Source: Fictibacillus barbaricus (lineage in GTDB: Bacteria > Bacillota > Bacilli > Bacillales > Fictibacillaceae). Taken from it: 64,000 nucleotides of DNA. The stretch spans positions 1,302,001 to 1,366,000 of the forward strand of contig NZ_BMCE01000002.1 of NCBI RefSeq assembly GCF_014635025.1, read 5' to 3'. Under the pieces are notes generated by a model. It saw only the letters and a list, made by a program, of their open reading frames with translations, had not been told where the DNA came from and ran no database searches. This document shows, piece by piece, positions 47,512-55,748 of the stretch (the stretch's first letter is position 1; each line of letters starts with the position of its first letter). A program made the translations under genes and the position numbers.

Positions 47512-47619
47512 CTAAGATAGAATCTTCCTCATCTTAACCGTCATACATTGCATCAAGTATTCAGATCCTAGCATTACGTTCTTGTTCGACTCTCCGTCTT
47601 CCATAGAAGCTTCAACACC
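47512..47619 (-). pseudogene. Vestigial C-terminal coding fragment
   Basis: A minus-strand frame of 35 codons, bounded by a stop upstream, encodes GVEASMEDGESNKNVMLGSE and then YLMQCMTVKMRKILS before the stop, followed by a terminator. An internal ATG at 47604 lacks a binding site. The orderly end and terminator suggest the 3' remnant of a deleted gene; family unknown. The rest of the 47.43-47.77 kb spacer shows nothing further. Confidence 0.3.
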
Positions 47620-47772
47620 TTAAGGCCGGCATCAAATAAATTTCATATAGCTAACGGAGAGAATTTAGATTTGGATCACTAAAAAGATAATTTTTCTCCA
47701 TAAACAAGATATGTGACGAATAACATTCTTTCCTTTACACTAGAAATAAGATAAAAATGAGGTGAATGGTAG

Positions 47773-48219
47773 ATGACTCAACATGTTTTTCGTCTTAAAG
47801 CACATTGGCCCGGTGGCAGGAACGATTCAGGAACGATCGAAACAAATCATTTGAAAGCAACCGTATCAATCCCACCTGAAATGGACGGACCAGGGATCGG
47901 AACGAATCCTGACGAAATGCTGCTTGGAGCAGCAGCAACATGCTACATTATTACCCTGGCAGCCTTAATGGAACGGAGTAAGATAGAAAAAATAGATTTA
48001 ACGATGGAATCAGAAGGAATTGTTGATGTTACGAACGGGGTTATTACCTATAAAAGGATTATCCATAAACCAATCGTCACGATCAAACATGACCCGTTAA
48101 AGGATGTTTCGACACTTCTTCAAAAACTCGCCATAAAAGCTGAGCATTCGTGCATGATTTCGCGGGCATTGAAAGGAAATGTCGAAATAGAGGCGATTTT
48201 GACGATAAAAAAACAGTAA
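47773..48219 (+). CDS. OsmC-family peroxiredoxin-like protein
   Basis: A 148-residue OsmC/Ohr-superfamily protein, close to the SACOL1771 subfamily. The two redox cysteines are in GAAATCYIITL (Cys60) and KAEHSCMISRALKGN (Cys about 127), the usual spacing for thiol peroxidases that reduce organic hydroperoxides. The N-terminus is RLKAHWPGG. Single gene with GAGGTGAATGG as binding site. The physiological peroxide is unknown. Confidence 0.85.
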   Translation: MTQHVFRLKAHWPGGRNDSGTIETNHLKATVSIPPEMDGPGIGTNPDEMLLGAAATCYIITLAALMERSKIEKIDLTMESEGIVDVTNGVITYKRIIHKPIVTIKHDPLKDVSTLLQKLAIKAEHSCMISRALKGNVEIEAILTIKKQ

Positions 48220-48350
48220 ATTTGGGAGAAGTTGGTTACGGTTCCCTGTACTTCGTAAATTTATTATGTTAGCATAAATGTTAATAAGTGAAAATATTAT
48301 ATTATTTGGGTTCCTAACAAGCCCCCATAATAGAAAGGGGACGATGTATC

Positions 48351-48578
48351 ATGAACCAACAAGATGTGAAAGACATACTTTTAAATTTGCAGAATAAACA
48401 ATATATTGAATCTGATATTACACACACCTTTAGTGAAAATAATACTGCCGTTTTTTCTGTCAAGTACTCAAAGAACGAGCAATCTTTTGAAGTAATTCAG
48501 ATTGAAACAAACTCCCTTAACAGGTTTGAAGACGTTGATTCAGCTGTTCATTGTATAGCTGCCTTGATTACTAAATAA
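48351..48578 (+). CDS. Small hypothetical protein
   Basis: A 75-residue acidic, soluble protein with a GAAAGGGG binding site and a plausible alpha-beta-beta-alpha order (VKDILLNLQNKQYIESDIT, then FSVKYSKNEQSFEVIQIE). It resembles short Bacillus conserved proteins but I cannot name it. It ends at the terminator shared with the GGCT gene. Confidence 0.6.
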   Translation: MNQQDVKDILLNLQNKQYIESDITHTFSENNTAVFSVKYSKNEQSFEVIQIETNSLNRFEDVDSAVHCIAALITK

Positions 48579-48602
48579 AGAAGATTTCTCATACACATCA
48601 TA

Positions 48603-48638
48603 AAAGAGGCTCTCCATGAAAATGGCGACCTCTTTTTT
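48603..48638. terminator. Bidirectional terminator
   Basis: AAAAGAGG/CCTCTTTT plus inner CCAT/ATGG pairs around GAAA, between convergent genes, with T-rich flank on both strands. Confidence 0.75.
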
Positions 48639-48641
48639 GTT

Positions 48642-49037
48642 TTATTTATTATTCTTTTGATAGGAAACCCAATCATTTTCTTGGATAGGAGTAAAATGTT
48701 CTTTCGCCTCATTCATTACATATACAATTACTTCTCTCTCCCCATTCGGAGTTTGGATTTTTGCTAAAATTCGTTCATATAGGTTGTTCGTTCCGTTTTC
48801 ATCGTAATCTTCAAGTTCGTCTAGCTGTTTCAGCTCTTTATCTGTAACTTCATATAGCTCACCGACAACGGAGATCTTCCCTTTTGTTTGGAGGAGAGCT
48901 GGATAACCCCATTTTGTATCATAGAGAGTACCTTCTATAAGACAATTATCTTCCACGCATTTGGCTTCGTTTAAATAATGGGCATTACTTTCACCCTTTC
49001 GAAGAGTTCCATATACAAATACGAGATGTTTGTTCAT
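48642..49037 (-). CDS. Gamma-glutamylcyclotransferase-like (AIG2) protein
   Basis: A 131-residue GGCT-fold protein. The glutamyl-binding loop is VFVYGTLRKGESN near residue 7 and the catalytic Glu lies in LDELEDYDENG near residue 75. The fold cyclises gamma-glutamyl amines to 5-oxoproline. Length matches YtfP-type proteins. Bacillaceae use bacillithiol rather than glutathione, so the natural substrate may be another gamma-glutamyl compound. Single gene with a GGGG-rich binding site. Confidence 0.85.
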   Translation of the reverse strand: MNKHLVFVYGTLRKGESNAHYLNEAKCVEDNCLIEGTLYDTKWGYPALLQTKGKISVVGELYEVTDKELKQLDELEDYDENGTNNLYERILAKIQTPNGEREVIVYVMNEAKEHFTPIQENDWVSYQKNNK

Positions 49038-49235
49038 ATTTCCGTTCCCCTTTTAACAAAAGTGCATAAATTCTTACCCTTATTATACATCCCTCACAAA
49101 AGACCATAAGTCTCAGTTTCTTGTTTTATCACCGATTCCTATTTTCCTTTAATAATTAACAAATTCTTCTATTGAAACCCACAAAATAAAAAACTTTCAA
49201 CCATAGGGCTGAAAGCTGTTAATTATTAAAAGGGG

Positions 49236-49565
49236 TTAGTTCCTTCTTACGTCCATCACGTGTTCATTCTTCTTTTTTCGGCTTCCTCTTGCTGCATCAA
49301 ATAATAAGACGAGAGCTGTTACGATATGCATGACCATACCGACAAAAGGCAAGTATCCTACAACGGATGTGATGAGGCCTAAAATACTACCGTAGAATCT
49401 TTCTTTTTGGACGATACAGATCACGAGGGTAATCAAATGGAAAACAAACATGAATTGAAGTGGCCCCCAGGCAGAAGCTAGGATGATGGCTCCTCCTAAA
49501 AAAGGAATTCCCAGGAATGCTTCTATTCCGCCTGTAATGATTTTCAGTAGTCTCGATATATTCAT
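49236..49565 (-). CDS. Small predicted membrane protein
   Basis: A 109-residue protein with about three to four hydrophobic segments and a Lys/Arg-rich C-terminus (GSRKKKNEHVMDVRRN). GAGGAGG precedes the ATG. A short hairpin, CTTTCA/TGAAAG, downstream at about 49195-49216 may be its terminator. Not recognised. Confidence 0.6.
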   Translation of the reverse strand: MNISRLLKIITGGIEAFLGIPFLGGAIILASAWGPLQFMFVFHLITLVICIVQKERFYGSILGLITSVVGYLPFVGMVMHIVTALVLLFDAARGSRKKKNEHVMDVRRN

Positions 49566-49654
49566 GAGACAGCCTCCTCGATAGTTTCTTTCCTATATTA
49601 CGTTTTTGGTTAGAAAAAGTTTCCTCCTGTAAATTATATCCTTTCTATACAATG

Positions 49655-49682
49655 AAAAAACCTCCAGCTACTGGAGGTTTTT
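49655..49682 (-). terminator. Terminator of the GATase-like gene
   Basis: AAAAACCTCCAG pairs with CTGGAGGTTTTT perfectly around a three-base loop. Confidence 0.85.
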
Positions 49683-49689
49683 ATATCTA

Positions 49690-50436
49690 TTAAGATTTAT
49701 TTGCTTCTTTAATAAACGTTGTAATGATGGCCATCATATTTTTATTTTCATGTCTCAATTCTTCTGGGTGCCATTGTGTACCCAATAAGAATTTTTTTTC
49801 TTTGTCCTCGAGCTCTAATGCTTCGATTACACCGTCAGCAGCTCTTGCTGCAACTCTTAAACCTTTACCTACTTTGCCGATGGCTTGATGATGGAAACTA
49901 TTCACGGCAGCTTCTTTTTCACCAATTATCTTATACAACATGCTGTCTTCTTCAATAGTCACCGTATGGGTTGGTTCTGTTCGAGTTGCGGATTGTTGAA
50001 AATGATTGATGCTGTCAGAAAATTCACTCTCAACATCCTGAATGATCGACCCGCCAAAGCTAACGTTTAATAAATGGTATCCACGGCACATAGCTAATAT
50101 GGCTTTTTCTTTTTCTCGCGCTTTTTTGACTAGTTCAATTTCAAAATCATCGCGGTGTTTATTTACTTTCTTTAATTTAGGATGAGGCTCTTCACCATAC
50201 GTGATCGCACTAATATCCTCTCCGCCTGTAAAGATAAATCCGTCACATAAGTTTGCATAGAATTCCGCTTCCTCTGGTTTCCCCAATGGGATAACGACAG
50301 GAACCCCCCCTGCATCTCTGACGGTTTCAGCAAATTTATTATAAACAACGATCGTATCTACATTTTCGTATTGCGTTTCAATTGTATTAACACTCATAAC
50401 CGTACTTGTAAGACCAATTAATGGTTTATGTTTCAT
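49690..50436 (-). CDS. Class I glutamine amidotransferase-like gamma-glutamyl hydrolase (PuuD type)
   Basis: A 248-residue GATase1 protein. The nucleophile Cys117 is in ILAMCRGYHLLNVSFGGS, and the catalytic His and Glu are in GTQWHPEE near residue 221. FTGGEDI is the oxyanion region. PuuD-type enzymes cleave gamma-glutamyl-GABA or similar peptides. With the GGCT protein at 48.6 kb it is the second gamma-glutamyl handling enzyme in this region, though not in the same operon. Single gene. Confidence 0.85.
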   Translation of the reverse strand: MKHKPLIGLTSTVMSVNTIETQYENVDTIVVYNKFAETVRDAGGVPVVIPLGKPEEAEFYANLCDGFIFTGGEDISAITYGEEPHPKLKKVNKHRDDFEIELVKKAREKEKAILAMCRGYHLLNVSFGGSIIQDVESEFSDSINHFQQSATRTEPTHTVTIEEDSMLYKIIGEKEAAVNSFHHQAIGKVGKGLRVAARAADGVIEALELEDKEKKFLLGTQWHPEELRHENKNMMAIITTFIKEANKS

Positions 50437-50570
50437 ACGAAATACTCCCTCTCAAATGTGTCGCTTCCTCTTATTTATCCCATTTGAACGACTACAAAAC
50501 ACCCAATATTTAGCATTCCAGTTTTATGAAATTAAGAACTCATACTTTTATTTTAAAATGAAAAATTAAA

Positions 50571-50596
50571 AACAGCTCACGAAAATATGAGCTGTT
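50571..50596 (-). terminator. Terminator of the 61-residue gene
   Basis: AACAGCTCA pairs with TGAGCTGTT around eight bases; on the minus strand TTTTTAATTTTT follows. Confidence 0.75.
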
Positions 50597-50614
50597 GTAT
50601 CTTGTTTCTTTTTA

Positions 50615-50800
50615 TTATTGAATGGGTGGCCTCGGTTTTTTCACAGAATACACAAGTTCTATATCTCCATTGTCTTTCACTCGTTTAACAATATACGTTT
50701 TCTCAACACCTTGTTCGGTATTGTAAAAGGTGATTCTATCGCCTTCCTCAAAATCTGATGTACCTGTGTCCCATAATTTCTCGTCATCGGGTTTTCTCAT
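50615..50800 (-). CDS. 61-residue hypothetical protein
   Basis: A small hydrophilic protein. ATG 50800 with AAGGGG before it is preferred over the in-frame GTG at 50809. The central part (EEGDRITFYNTEQGVEKTYI followed by VKRVKDNGDIELVY) looks like a small SH3-like beta barrel; the tail is KKPRPPIQ. A short ORF ends five bases upstream, so translation may be coupled. No family is recognised. Confidence 0.6.
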   Translation of the reverse strand: MRKPDDEKLWDTGTSDFEEGDRITFYNTEQGVEKTYIVKRVKDNGDIELVYSVKKPRPPIQ

Positions 50801-50805
50801 ACCTT

Positions 50806-50907
50806 TCACCCCTTGTTCCGATTATCAACCTTATGAAATATGCAATTTACCGTACTTTTCCCCTGTACAAGGAAAATTAATCCTAATTCGTATGTATATA
50901 CGTGCAT
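50806..50907 (-). CDS. Candidate 33-residue ORF upstream of the 61-residue gene
   Basis: ATG 50907 follows CGAGGAGTAAAGAT, a strong binding site, and opens 33 codons (MHVYTYELGLIFLVQGKSTV to NRNKG). Its TGA lies inside the next gene's ribosome binding region. A further micro-ORF (50922-50939, MLDSQ) with AAAGGAG precedes it by 14 bases. These may be leader peptides coupled to the downstream gene or unrelated chance frames. Confidence 0.4.
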   Translation of the reverse strand: MHVYTYELGLIFLVQGKSTVNCIFHKVDNRNKG

Positions 50908-50939
50908 ATCTTTACTCCTCGTTATTGAGAATCCAGCAT

Positions 50940-51283
50940 ACAATCTCCTTTATTCACTGGGAATAGAGTCCGGCTCAATATCGGAATCGGTATGTCGGCA
51001 AAGTAAAACCACTCTCTCACCAACCGGTTATGACAAGAATTTATGGACACCTCTTTATAGGTAACCTCATAGGCTATTGATTTTCTAAATAAAGTGCGCC
51101 TTATTCTTTATAATTCTATAAAATCTACTAAATCCCTTTAAAAATATTTAAATTTATTAAATATTTATTTCCTTATTTAACTTACCGACAGTAGATGCAC
51201 ATGCACAAACACATTATTAACGTGACTTTGAATCGGGGCAATACTCGACACTTTCTCACCCATTACAAACGCTCCCTCGTTTT
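50940..51283. other. Intergenic region with no gene recognised
   Basis: About 340 bases, AT-rich in the middle, with no convincing reading frame, hairpin or repeat on either strand. It must contain the promoter for the leftward short ORFs. Confidence 0.5.
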
Positions 51284-51679
51284 TTATTCTTCGTATGTTT
51301 TTCGAAAACCATAGAAGGGTCTGAATTTCTGAGATTCATAAAAAGTATGTGATGAACTGGATGCGAGCATTTCCATCCGAGTTCTCGGATACCTTGCATG
51401 TACAAACTTTAATAATTTGCTGCCTAAACCTAATCCTCTATAAGGTTTAGCGATTAACATCTCGCAGATATAAAGCGTTACATATCCATCGGATAACCCT
51501 CTAACATATCCAGCTACAGAGTTATCTTTCACTAGAACATAAGCCACATTAGAATTTTTCCAAGCATTCCTTGTTTCTTCATTCCGTTCGACAAGCTGTG
51601 TCCAGTTTTCGGTTTTGTTCAGCTCTTGAATCGCCTCAATATGCTCCTCTGAATAAGGCACAATGGTCATACCTTCCAT
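51284..51679 (-). CDS. GNAT-family N-acetyltransferase
   Basis: A 131-residue GCN5-type acetyltransferase. The acetyl-CoA loop is AKPYRGLGLGSKLLKFVHAR near residue 80, after the beta strand YICEMLIAKP; ASSSSHTFYESQKFRPFYGF is the last strand-helix unit. It is the last gene of a five-gene leftward operon and starts 15 bases after the isomerase gene. Acceptor substrate unknown. Confidence 0.85.
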   Translation of the reverse strand: MEGMTIVPYSEEHIEAIQELNKTENWTQLVERNEETRNAWKNSNVAYVLVKDNSVAGYVRGLSDGYVTLYICEMLIAKPYRGLGLGSKLLKFVHARYPRTRMEMLASSSSHTFYESQKFRPFYGFRKTYEE

Positions 51680-51694
51680 CTTGTGTTTCTCCCT

Positions 51695-52447
51695 TTATAA
51701 GAATGACTTTACGTTTTGCACTCCTTTTTCTACTTCTTTTAGTGGATCACCTTCAAAATATTCTTGTTCGATCACACAATAATCCACTTTTTGCTCATCT
51801 GCTAATCGCAGGAAACGACTCAAGTCTAAAATCCCTGTGCCTGCAATCGTACTTTGTTTTTCCCCGTTCTTTACTGTCATATCTTTTAGATGTAGAGAAA
51901 TACAGCGGAATCTGTACTTGTTTAATAATTCTTCTGGTTCGTAACCCGCATATTTTATCCAATACGTATCGAGCTCCATTTTTACTAGATCAGGATCAGT
52001 TTCCCGGTAGATTACATCAAACGGCAACTTACCGTCCAGCTTATGAAATTCAAAGTCATGATTATGATAAGCAACCCGAATGCCATACTCCTTGCTTCTG
52101 AAGCCAGCTTCGTTTAACAATTCAGCAACACGCTTATAGTCATCGATCGTTTTTCTTTGTTCTTCCGTTAAGTAAGGCATGATCATCAAGTCGTTTTCTA
52201 AAATTAGCTGATCTTCCATTTGCTTTTTAAAGGCATCACCTGAGAATTGGTCTAAGGGTATGTGAGCACCTGCAGCAGTTAACTCATTCGCATCCAGTAC
52301 CTTCTTCACCTCTTTTGCTGAAATGCCAAAAAGCCCTGCAAACTGCACACTGTCATAACCAATAGCTTTAACTTTTTCCAACGTGCCAAGTAAATTCTTT
52401 TCGGCCTCCGCGTGTATAGAGTATAGCTGTAATCCGATTTTGCGCAT
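51695..52447 (-). CDS. Sugar phosphate isomerase/epimerase-like TIM barrel
   Basis: A 250-residue xylose-isomerase-like TIM barrel. Metal ligands are visible in order: the barrel motifs VAYHNHDFEF, VKMELDTYWI, CISLHLKDMT and CVIEQEYFEG, with Glu/Asp/His/Glu at the strand ends. The family epimerises or isomerises sugars and polyols such as myo-inosose. Ends 15 bases before the acetyltransferase start. Its neighbours are an esterase and a metallo-beta-lactamase-fold hydrolase, suggesting use of an acylated carbohydrate, which is only an inference. Confidence 0.85.
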   Translation of the reverse strand: MRKIGLQLYSIHAEAEKNLLGTLEKVKAIGYDSVQFAGLFGISAKEVKKVLDANELTAAGAHIPLDQFSGDAFKKQMEDQLILENDLMIMPYLTEEQRKTIDDYKRVAELLNEAGFRSKEYGIRVAYHNHDFEFHKLDGKLPFDVIYRETDPDLVKMELDTYWIKYAGYEPEELLNKYRFRCISLHLKDMTVKNGEKQSTIAGTGILDLSRFLRLADEQKVDYCVIEQEYFEGDPLKEVEKGVQNVKSFL

Positions 52448-52472
52448 GTGTTCTCTCTCCCTTTTAAAACGT

Positions 52473-52937
52473 TTACAAAACTTTATTCATTGAAATAGAC
52501 GCTTGTCTGTAGCCGAGCTTCTTATAAAGTCCAATGGCATTTTCATTGCTTCCAAAGACATGCAAACCAACAGAGTCCGCTCCCTCGTCTTTTGCTTCAT
52601 TTTCAAAAAAGGCAAGTGCAGCTTGAGCAACTCCCTGTTTTCTGAACGATTCCAAAATATAAATGTGATAGAGAAATGCTCTCTTTTTTTCTTTTTCTAC
52701 ATGAAACCAAAGATAACCAGCGATGTGTTCATCACTTTTAATGTTGAACAAATACTGTCCTTCCGTTTTTTCCTGATCCGGAAGCAGACTTTCCATTTGA
52801 TTTTCTGCTTTCTCGTTAGCTTCTTCTATCGTCATCATATAATGTTCAGCTGTGTCACGCTTATAATCCGGCAACATGAATTCCAGGTAATTCTTAAACT
52901 GCTTATTGTTCATACGTTCAAATGTGATCAAAATCAT
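52473..52937 (-). CDS. GNAT-family N-acetyltransferase
   Basis: A 154-residue acetyltransferase. The acetyl-CoA motif is HIYILESFRKQGVAQAALAF, and the end VFGSNENAIGLYKKLGYRQA is characteristic of GNAT proteins. The ATG at 52937 has GGGAG before it and follows the esterase stop after 8 bases; the longer open frame overlaps that gene and is rejected. It is the third gene of the operon. Confidence 0.85.
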   Translation of the reverse strand: MILITFERMNNKQFKNYLEFMLPDYKRDTAEHYMMTIEEANEKAENQMESLLPDQEKTEGQYLFNIKSDEHIAGYLWFHVEKEKKRAFLYHIYILESFRKQGVAQAALAFFENEAKDEGADSVGLHVFGSNENAIGLYKKLGYRQASISMNKVL

Positions 52938-52945
52938 CCGCTCCC

Positions 52946-53716
52946 TTACTTCATCAAATATTGAATGATCTCTGGCATCCGTGCACGCCAAGCTGATTCA
53001 TGATGTTTTCCGTCTTCTATGATGTCAAATCGCACCTCGATCCCCTTTTCCTTAAACACTCTATAAACCTCTTCAGAAGACTGGATGTAATGTTTTGCGT
53101 CCACTTTTGAGCTGTCTTCATCTGCTCCAATATCCAGATAAAACTTTTCGAGCGCACTTAAGTCACTTTCTTCTATAAAGCTTTCAATTTCTTTTTGATT
53201 AAACCAATACGCAGAAGATATGCTTGCTACTCGGCTGAATACATGAGGGTAACGGCATGCCGCATATGTGGAGATCAATCCTCCCATTGAACTTCCTGCC
53301 ATTAATGTTTCTTCAGGCTTTGTCCGATATTTTTCATCAATCAGTGGTTTTAGAGTCTTAAGCAGAAACTCCACATACTCTTTCCCTTTTCCACCATAGA
53401 CCCCTTCAAATTTTAGAAGTTCAGGTCCAACAGTTTGGTTTTCCCATGGAGCGTATTCATTTAAGCGTTCAAATCCTTCATGATTGCAGTCGATTCCCAC
53501 AATAATTAGAGGCGTTCTACTTCTTTCTAAAAAATCAGCTAGTCCCCAGGAAACACCATAGCTTGCCTCTTCATCCCTAAAGAGATTTTGTCCATCATGC
53601 ATATAAAGCACCGGATAGTGTTTATGACTCTCCTCGTATCCAGACGGTAGACACACACGAATCTGCCTTTCAATTCCTTCAAATTGTTCGATCGCTACCT
53701 TAAACTCTTGAATCAT
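52946..53716 (-). CDS. Alpha/beta-hydrolase esterase (Fes/YbbA-like)
   Basis: A 256-residue putative esterase of the Fes/esterase D group. The N-terminus YPVLYMHDGQNLF is typical; the nucleophile elbow is AGSSMGGLIST near residue 143, the acidic residue is in LDIGADED and the His in DGKHHESAWRARMPE. Such enzymes hydrolyse ferric-siderophore trilactones or other acyl esters. There are no siderophore genes nearby, so the substrate remains open. Confidence 0.85.
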   Translation of the reverse strand: MIQEFKVAIEQFEGIERQIRVCLPSGYEESHKHYPVLYMHDGQNLFRDEEASYGVSWGLADFLERSRTPLIIVGIDCNHEGFERLNEYAPWENQTVGPELLKFEGVYGGKGKEYVEFLLKTLKPLIDEKYRTKPEETLMAGSSMGGLISTYAACRYPHVFSRVASISSAYWFNQKEIESFIEESDLSALEKFYLDIGADEDSSKVDAKHYIQSSEEVYRVFKEKGIEVRFDIIEDGKHHESAWRARMPEIIQYLMK

Positions 53717-53738
53717 CTTATTCTCCTAACCTCTTATT

Positions 53739-54605
53739 CTAGTTATATTGTTCATAGCCATTCACAAAAAATTGAATGGTTTCAAGTTCATCTTCCTTTA
53801 CTTCTCGTTCAACCAGGACTTTATATTCTTCTGTAATTGCCAGCAGATTACCTTCACATTTTTTTGTCAGGCTTGCAACCCTTCTAAGTAGTTGGGCTTC
53901 ATTTACAAACTCTTCTTTTGTTGCAGGCTTCCAATGTGAAAAGATATACGTCTCTGCATCGAAAGACTCAACAAGATCAAGTAACCTTAATGCAGCATCT
54001 GTTGTGTAGTTGTTTTTTGGTGCGTACATATTGGCGTACATGCAATCTGCTAAAAACAAAATTTTTTCTTCTTTTATGTAAACAATTATGGAGTCATTTG
54101 CATGATCTCCTCCAACATGTTGAAGGATACAGGTTACTCCCCCAAGGTTGATTTCAAGTTTCTCATGAAACGTAATCGTTGGCAGTTTAATGCTTATGTT
54201 TCTGTGTTCGGTAAATTCCTTTTTTATCGCTTCTGCACAAAATTCAATCTCAATGCCTTGCTGTACTCGATCGTCAATCGCCTCGTCTGACCATGAAAAA
54301 GGAACCAATTCTTCCATCTTTGTTTTAGTTTTAGTCGAAGCAATGGAAGGGATTTTCAATGCTGATAGTCCGAAAATATGATCCCAATGCCAGTGTGTGA
54401 TGGCCACAAGGCTTGGCGCCGGAACTCCACTCTTCTGAAGTTCTTCTAAGAAAAACCGCGCATGGTCTTCTGAGTTACCTGCATCAATCATTAAAGTCAT
54501 GTCAGTTCCCATTACAGCTCCTAAAATCGGGCGATCTGTTTCTGAAACAGGTGTTTGATACCAAAATCGACTCGTTAATTTTTCAAGTGTCTGCAAAACA
54601 TCCAT
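53739..54605 (-). CDS. Metallo-beta-lactamase-fold hydrolase
   Basis: A 288-residue MBL-fold protein. The zinc motif is ITHWHWDHIFGL (His71, His73, Asp75, His76), and further ligands are expected in QHVGGDHAND, FLADCMYA and YIFSHWKP. It is the first gene of the leftward operon, 22 bases before the esterase. MBL proteins hydrolyse thioesters, lactones or nucleic acids, so the reaction is not determined. Confidence 0.85.
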   Translation of the reverse strand: MDVLQTLEKLTSRFWYQTPVSETDRPILGAVMGTDMTLMIDAGNSEDHARFFLEELQKSGVPAPSLVAITHWHWDHIFGLSALKIPSIASTKTKTKMEELVPFSWSDEAIDDRVQQGIEIEFCAEAIKKEFTEHRNISIKLPTITFHEKLEINLGGVTCILQHVGGDHANDSIIVYIKEEKILFLADCMYANMYAPKNNYTTDAALRLLDLVESFDAETYIFSHWKPATKEEFVNEAQLLRRVASLTKKCEGNLLAITEEYKVLVEREVKEDELETIQFFVNGYEQYN

Positions 54606-54676
54606 CTCCCCAGGTACATGTTCTTTTAAAAAGCCCCATTACATCTTTCTGCATTTACATCATTGTACCTTCTAAA

Positions 54677-55615
54677 TTATCTTGTGGGGTTAGAAAGATG
54701 CACATCCTGGTCAATATGAACTTCTTCAGGCTGGTTTGTTGGTGCATTTGGAACATTACGCACTTTACGATCGAGCATATCTGATGAAAAAAGTTTGATG
54801 ACTAAGCTGTTTCCATATCGATTGGCTCGAATCAGAATTGGCTGGTTGTATTTGTTTTGAAACTGAAAATCCGGACCATACCAGCTGACAGTAGCATCCC
54901 TTCCAGATGGCACATAGGGTACACGTTTACTGTGGGAATATCGTTGAACAATTCGCAACCCCGCACGGTCCACCGCATTAAATAATGTGGAAGATACCTG
55001 GCAAATGCCACCGCCTACTCCTTCAGACAATTCACCTCTTACGATAATCGGCGCTCGCATGTACCCTTTTGCTGTTGTTCTTCTTCCAACCACCTGGTTA
55101 AACGAAAATGTTTCATTGGGGAAAACTACGTGGCTGTCTAAGGCTTTTGCCGCAAGCTCAATATTTGTTGTACGACTTTTATTCCTCGAGTTAAAATACG
55201 TTACATATTGTCCAATCTGCTGTGTTTTAATATGAGCAAGAAGTTCGGTATCTACTTTTGGGTAGATGTTCATCTCGGGAACATCCATCTTTTGAGAACC
55301 ATTTGCAAAAAAATAGGTATAGAACTTTTCTTTAAAAGCGCTGCGGTTTAATCGATAGCCCACTTGTCCCGGCACGATGCCGCCATGGTCATTTAGCTTG
55401 GCATTGACCGGTGCCCTAAATAATTTTTTATCAAGATTCTCCTCAAACTTAAGGTATTTAGATTGATCGACCATTGGAAATCCTGGTATCGGAGCTGTAA
55501 ATTGATCTCGATTCACTTCAGCGATTATCTGTCCTTGTTGGTTTACTGTTAACGTGTCATATGTTTGAACCGGTTGTATAAATAATAATAATCCAGCAAA
55601 CCCATTTAATAACAT
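54677..55615 (-). CDS. VanW-family cell-wall protein
   Basis: A 312-residue protein with an N-terminal hydrophobic signal and a central VanW domain: NIELAAKALDSHVVFPNETF, SFNQVVGRRTTAKGYMRAPI and the hallmark EGVGGGICQVSSTLFNA around residue 207. VanW domains are often fused to peptidoglycan-binding units; here no second domain is seen. The catalytic role is unknown. A charged Asn/Pro-rich tail ends the protein. Single gene. Confidence 0.87.
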   Translation of the reverse strand: MLLNGFAGLLLFIQPVQTYDTLTVNQQGQIIAEVNRDQFTAPIPGFPMVDQSKYLKFEENLDKKLFRAPVNAKLNDHGGIVPGQVGYRLNRSAFKEKFYTYFFANGSQKMDVPEMNIYPKVDTELLAHIKTQQIGQYVTYFNSRNKSRTTNIELAAKALDSHVVFPNETFSFNQVVGRRTTAKGYMRAPIIVRGELSEGVGGGICQVSSTLFNAVDRAGLRIVQRYSHSKRVPYVPSGRDATVSWYGPDFQFQNKYNQPILIRANRYGNSLVIKLFSSDMLDRKVRNVPNAPTNQPEEVHIDQDVHLSNPTR

Positions 55616-55704
55616 GTGAAGCCCTCCGCTGTGTTTTATCGTAAAAAAACCTTCCTAGCGTTTTTTACTTTTTCCTAAAATAAGGTTTTTATTACACATT
55701 TACA

Positions 55705-55739
55705 TAAAAAACGCCTGAATCCCTAGAGATTCAAGCGTT
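55705..55739 (-). terminator. Terminator of the ring-cleaving dioxygenase gene
   Basis: AACGCTTGAATC pairs with GATTCAGGCGTT (one mismatch); on the minus strand it is followed by TTTTT. Confidence 0.8.
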
Positions 55740-55748
55740 GTTCTTAAC

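Noticed and set aside
48642-50436. GGCT and PuuD-like genes as one gamma-glutamyl pathway cluster
   Set aside because: Both are transcribed singly with their own terminators and a membrane protein between them; proximity alone is not enough.
51180-51240. Ten-codon Cys-rich minus-strand frame (MCLCMCIYCR)
   Set aside because: Too short, lacks a binding site and sits in low-complexity sequence.
52503-52964. 153-codon plus-strand frame opposite the acetyltransferase gene
   Set aside because: Shadow of the GNAT gene, whose family motifs are clear on the minus strand.
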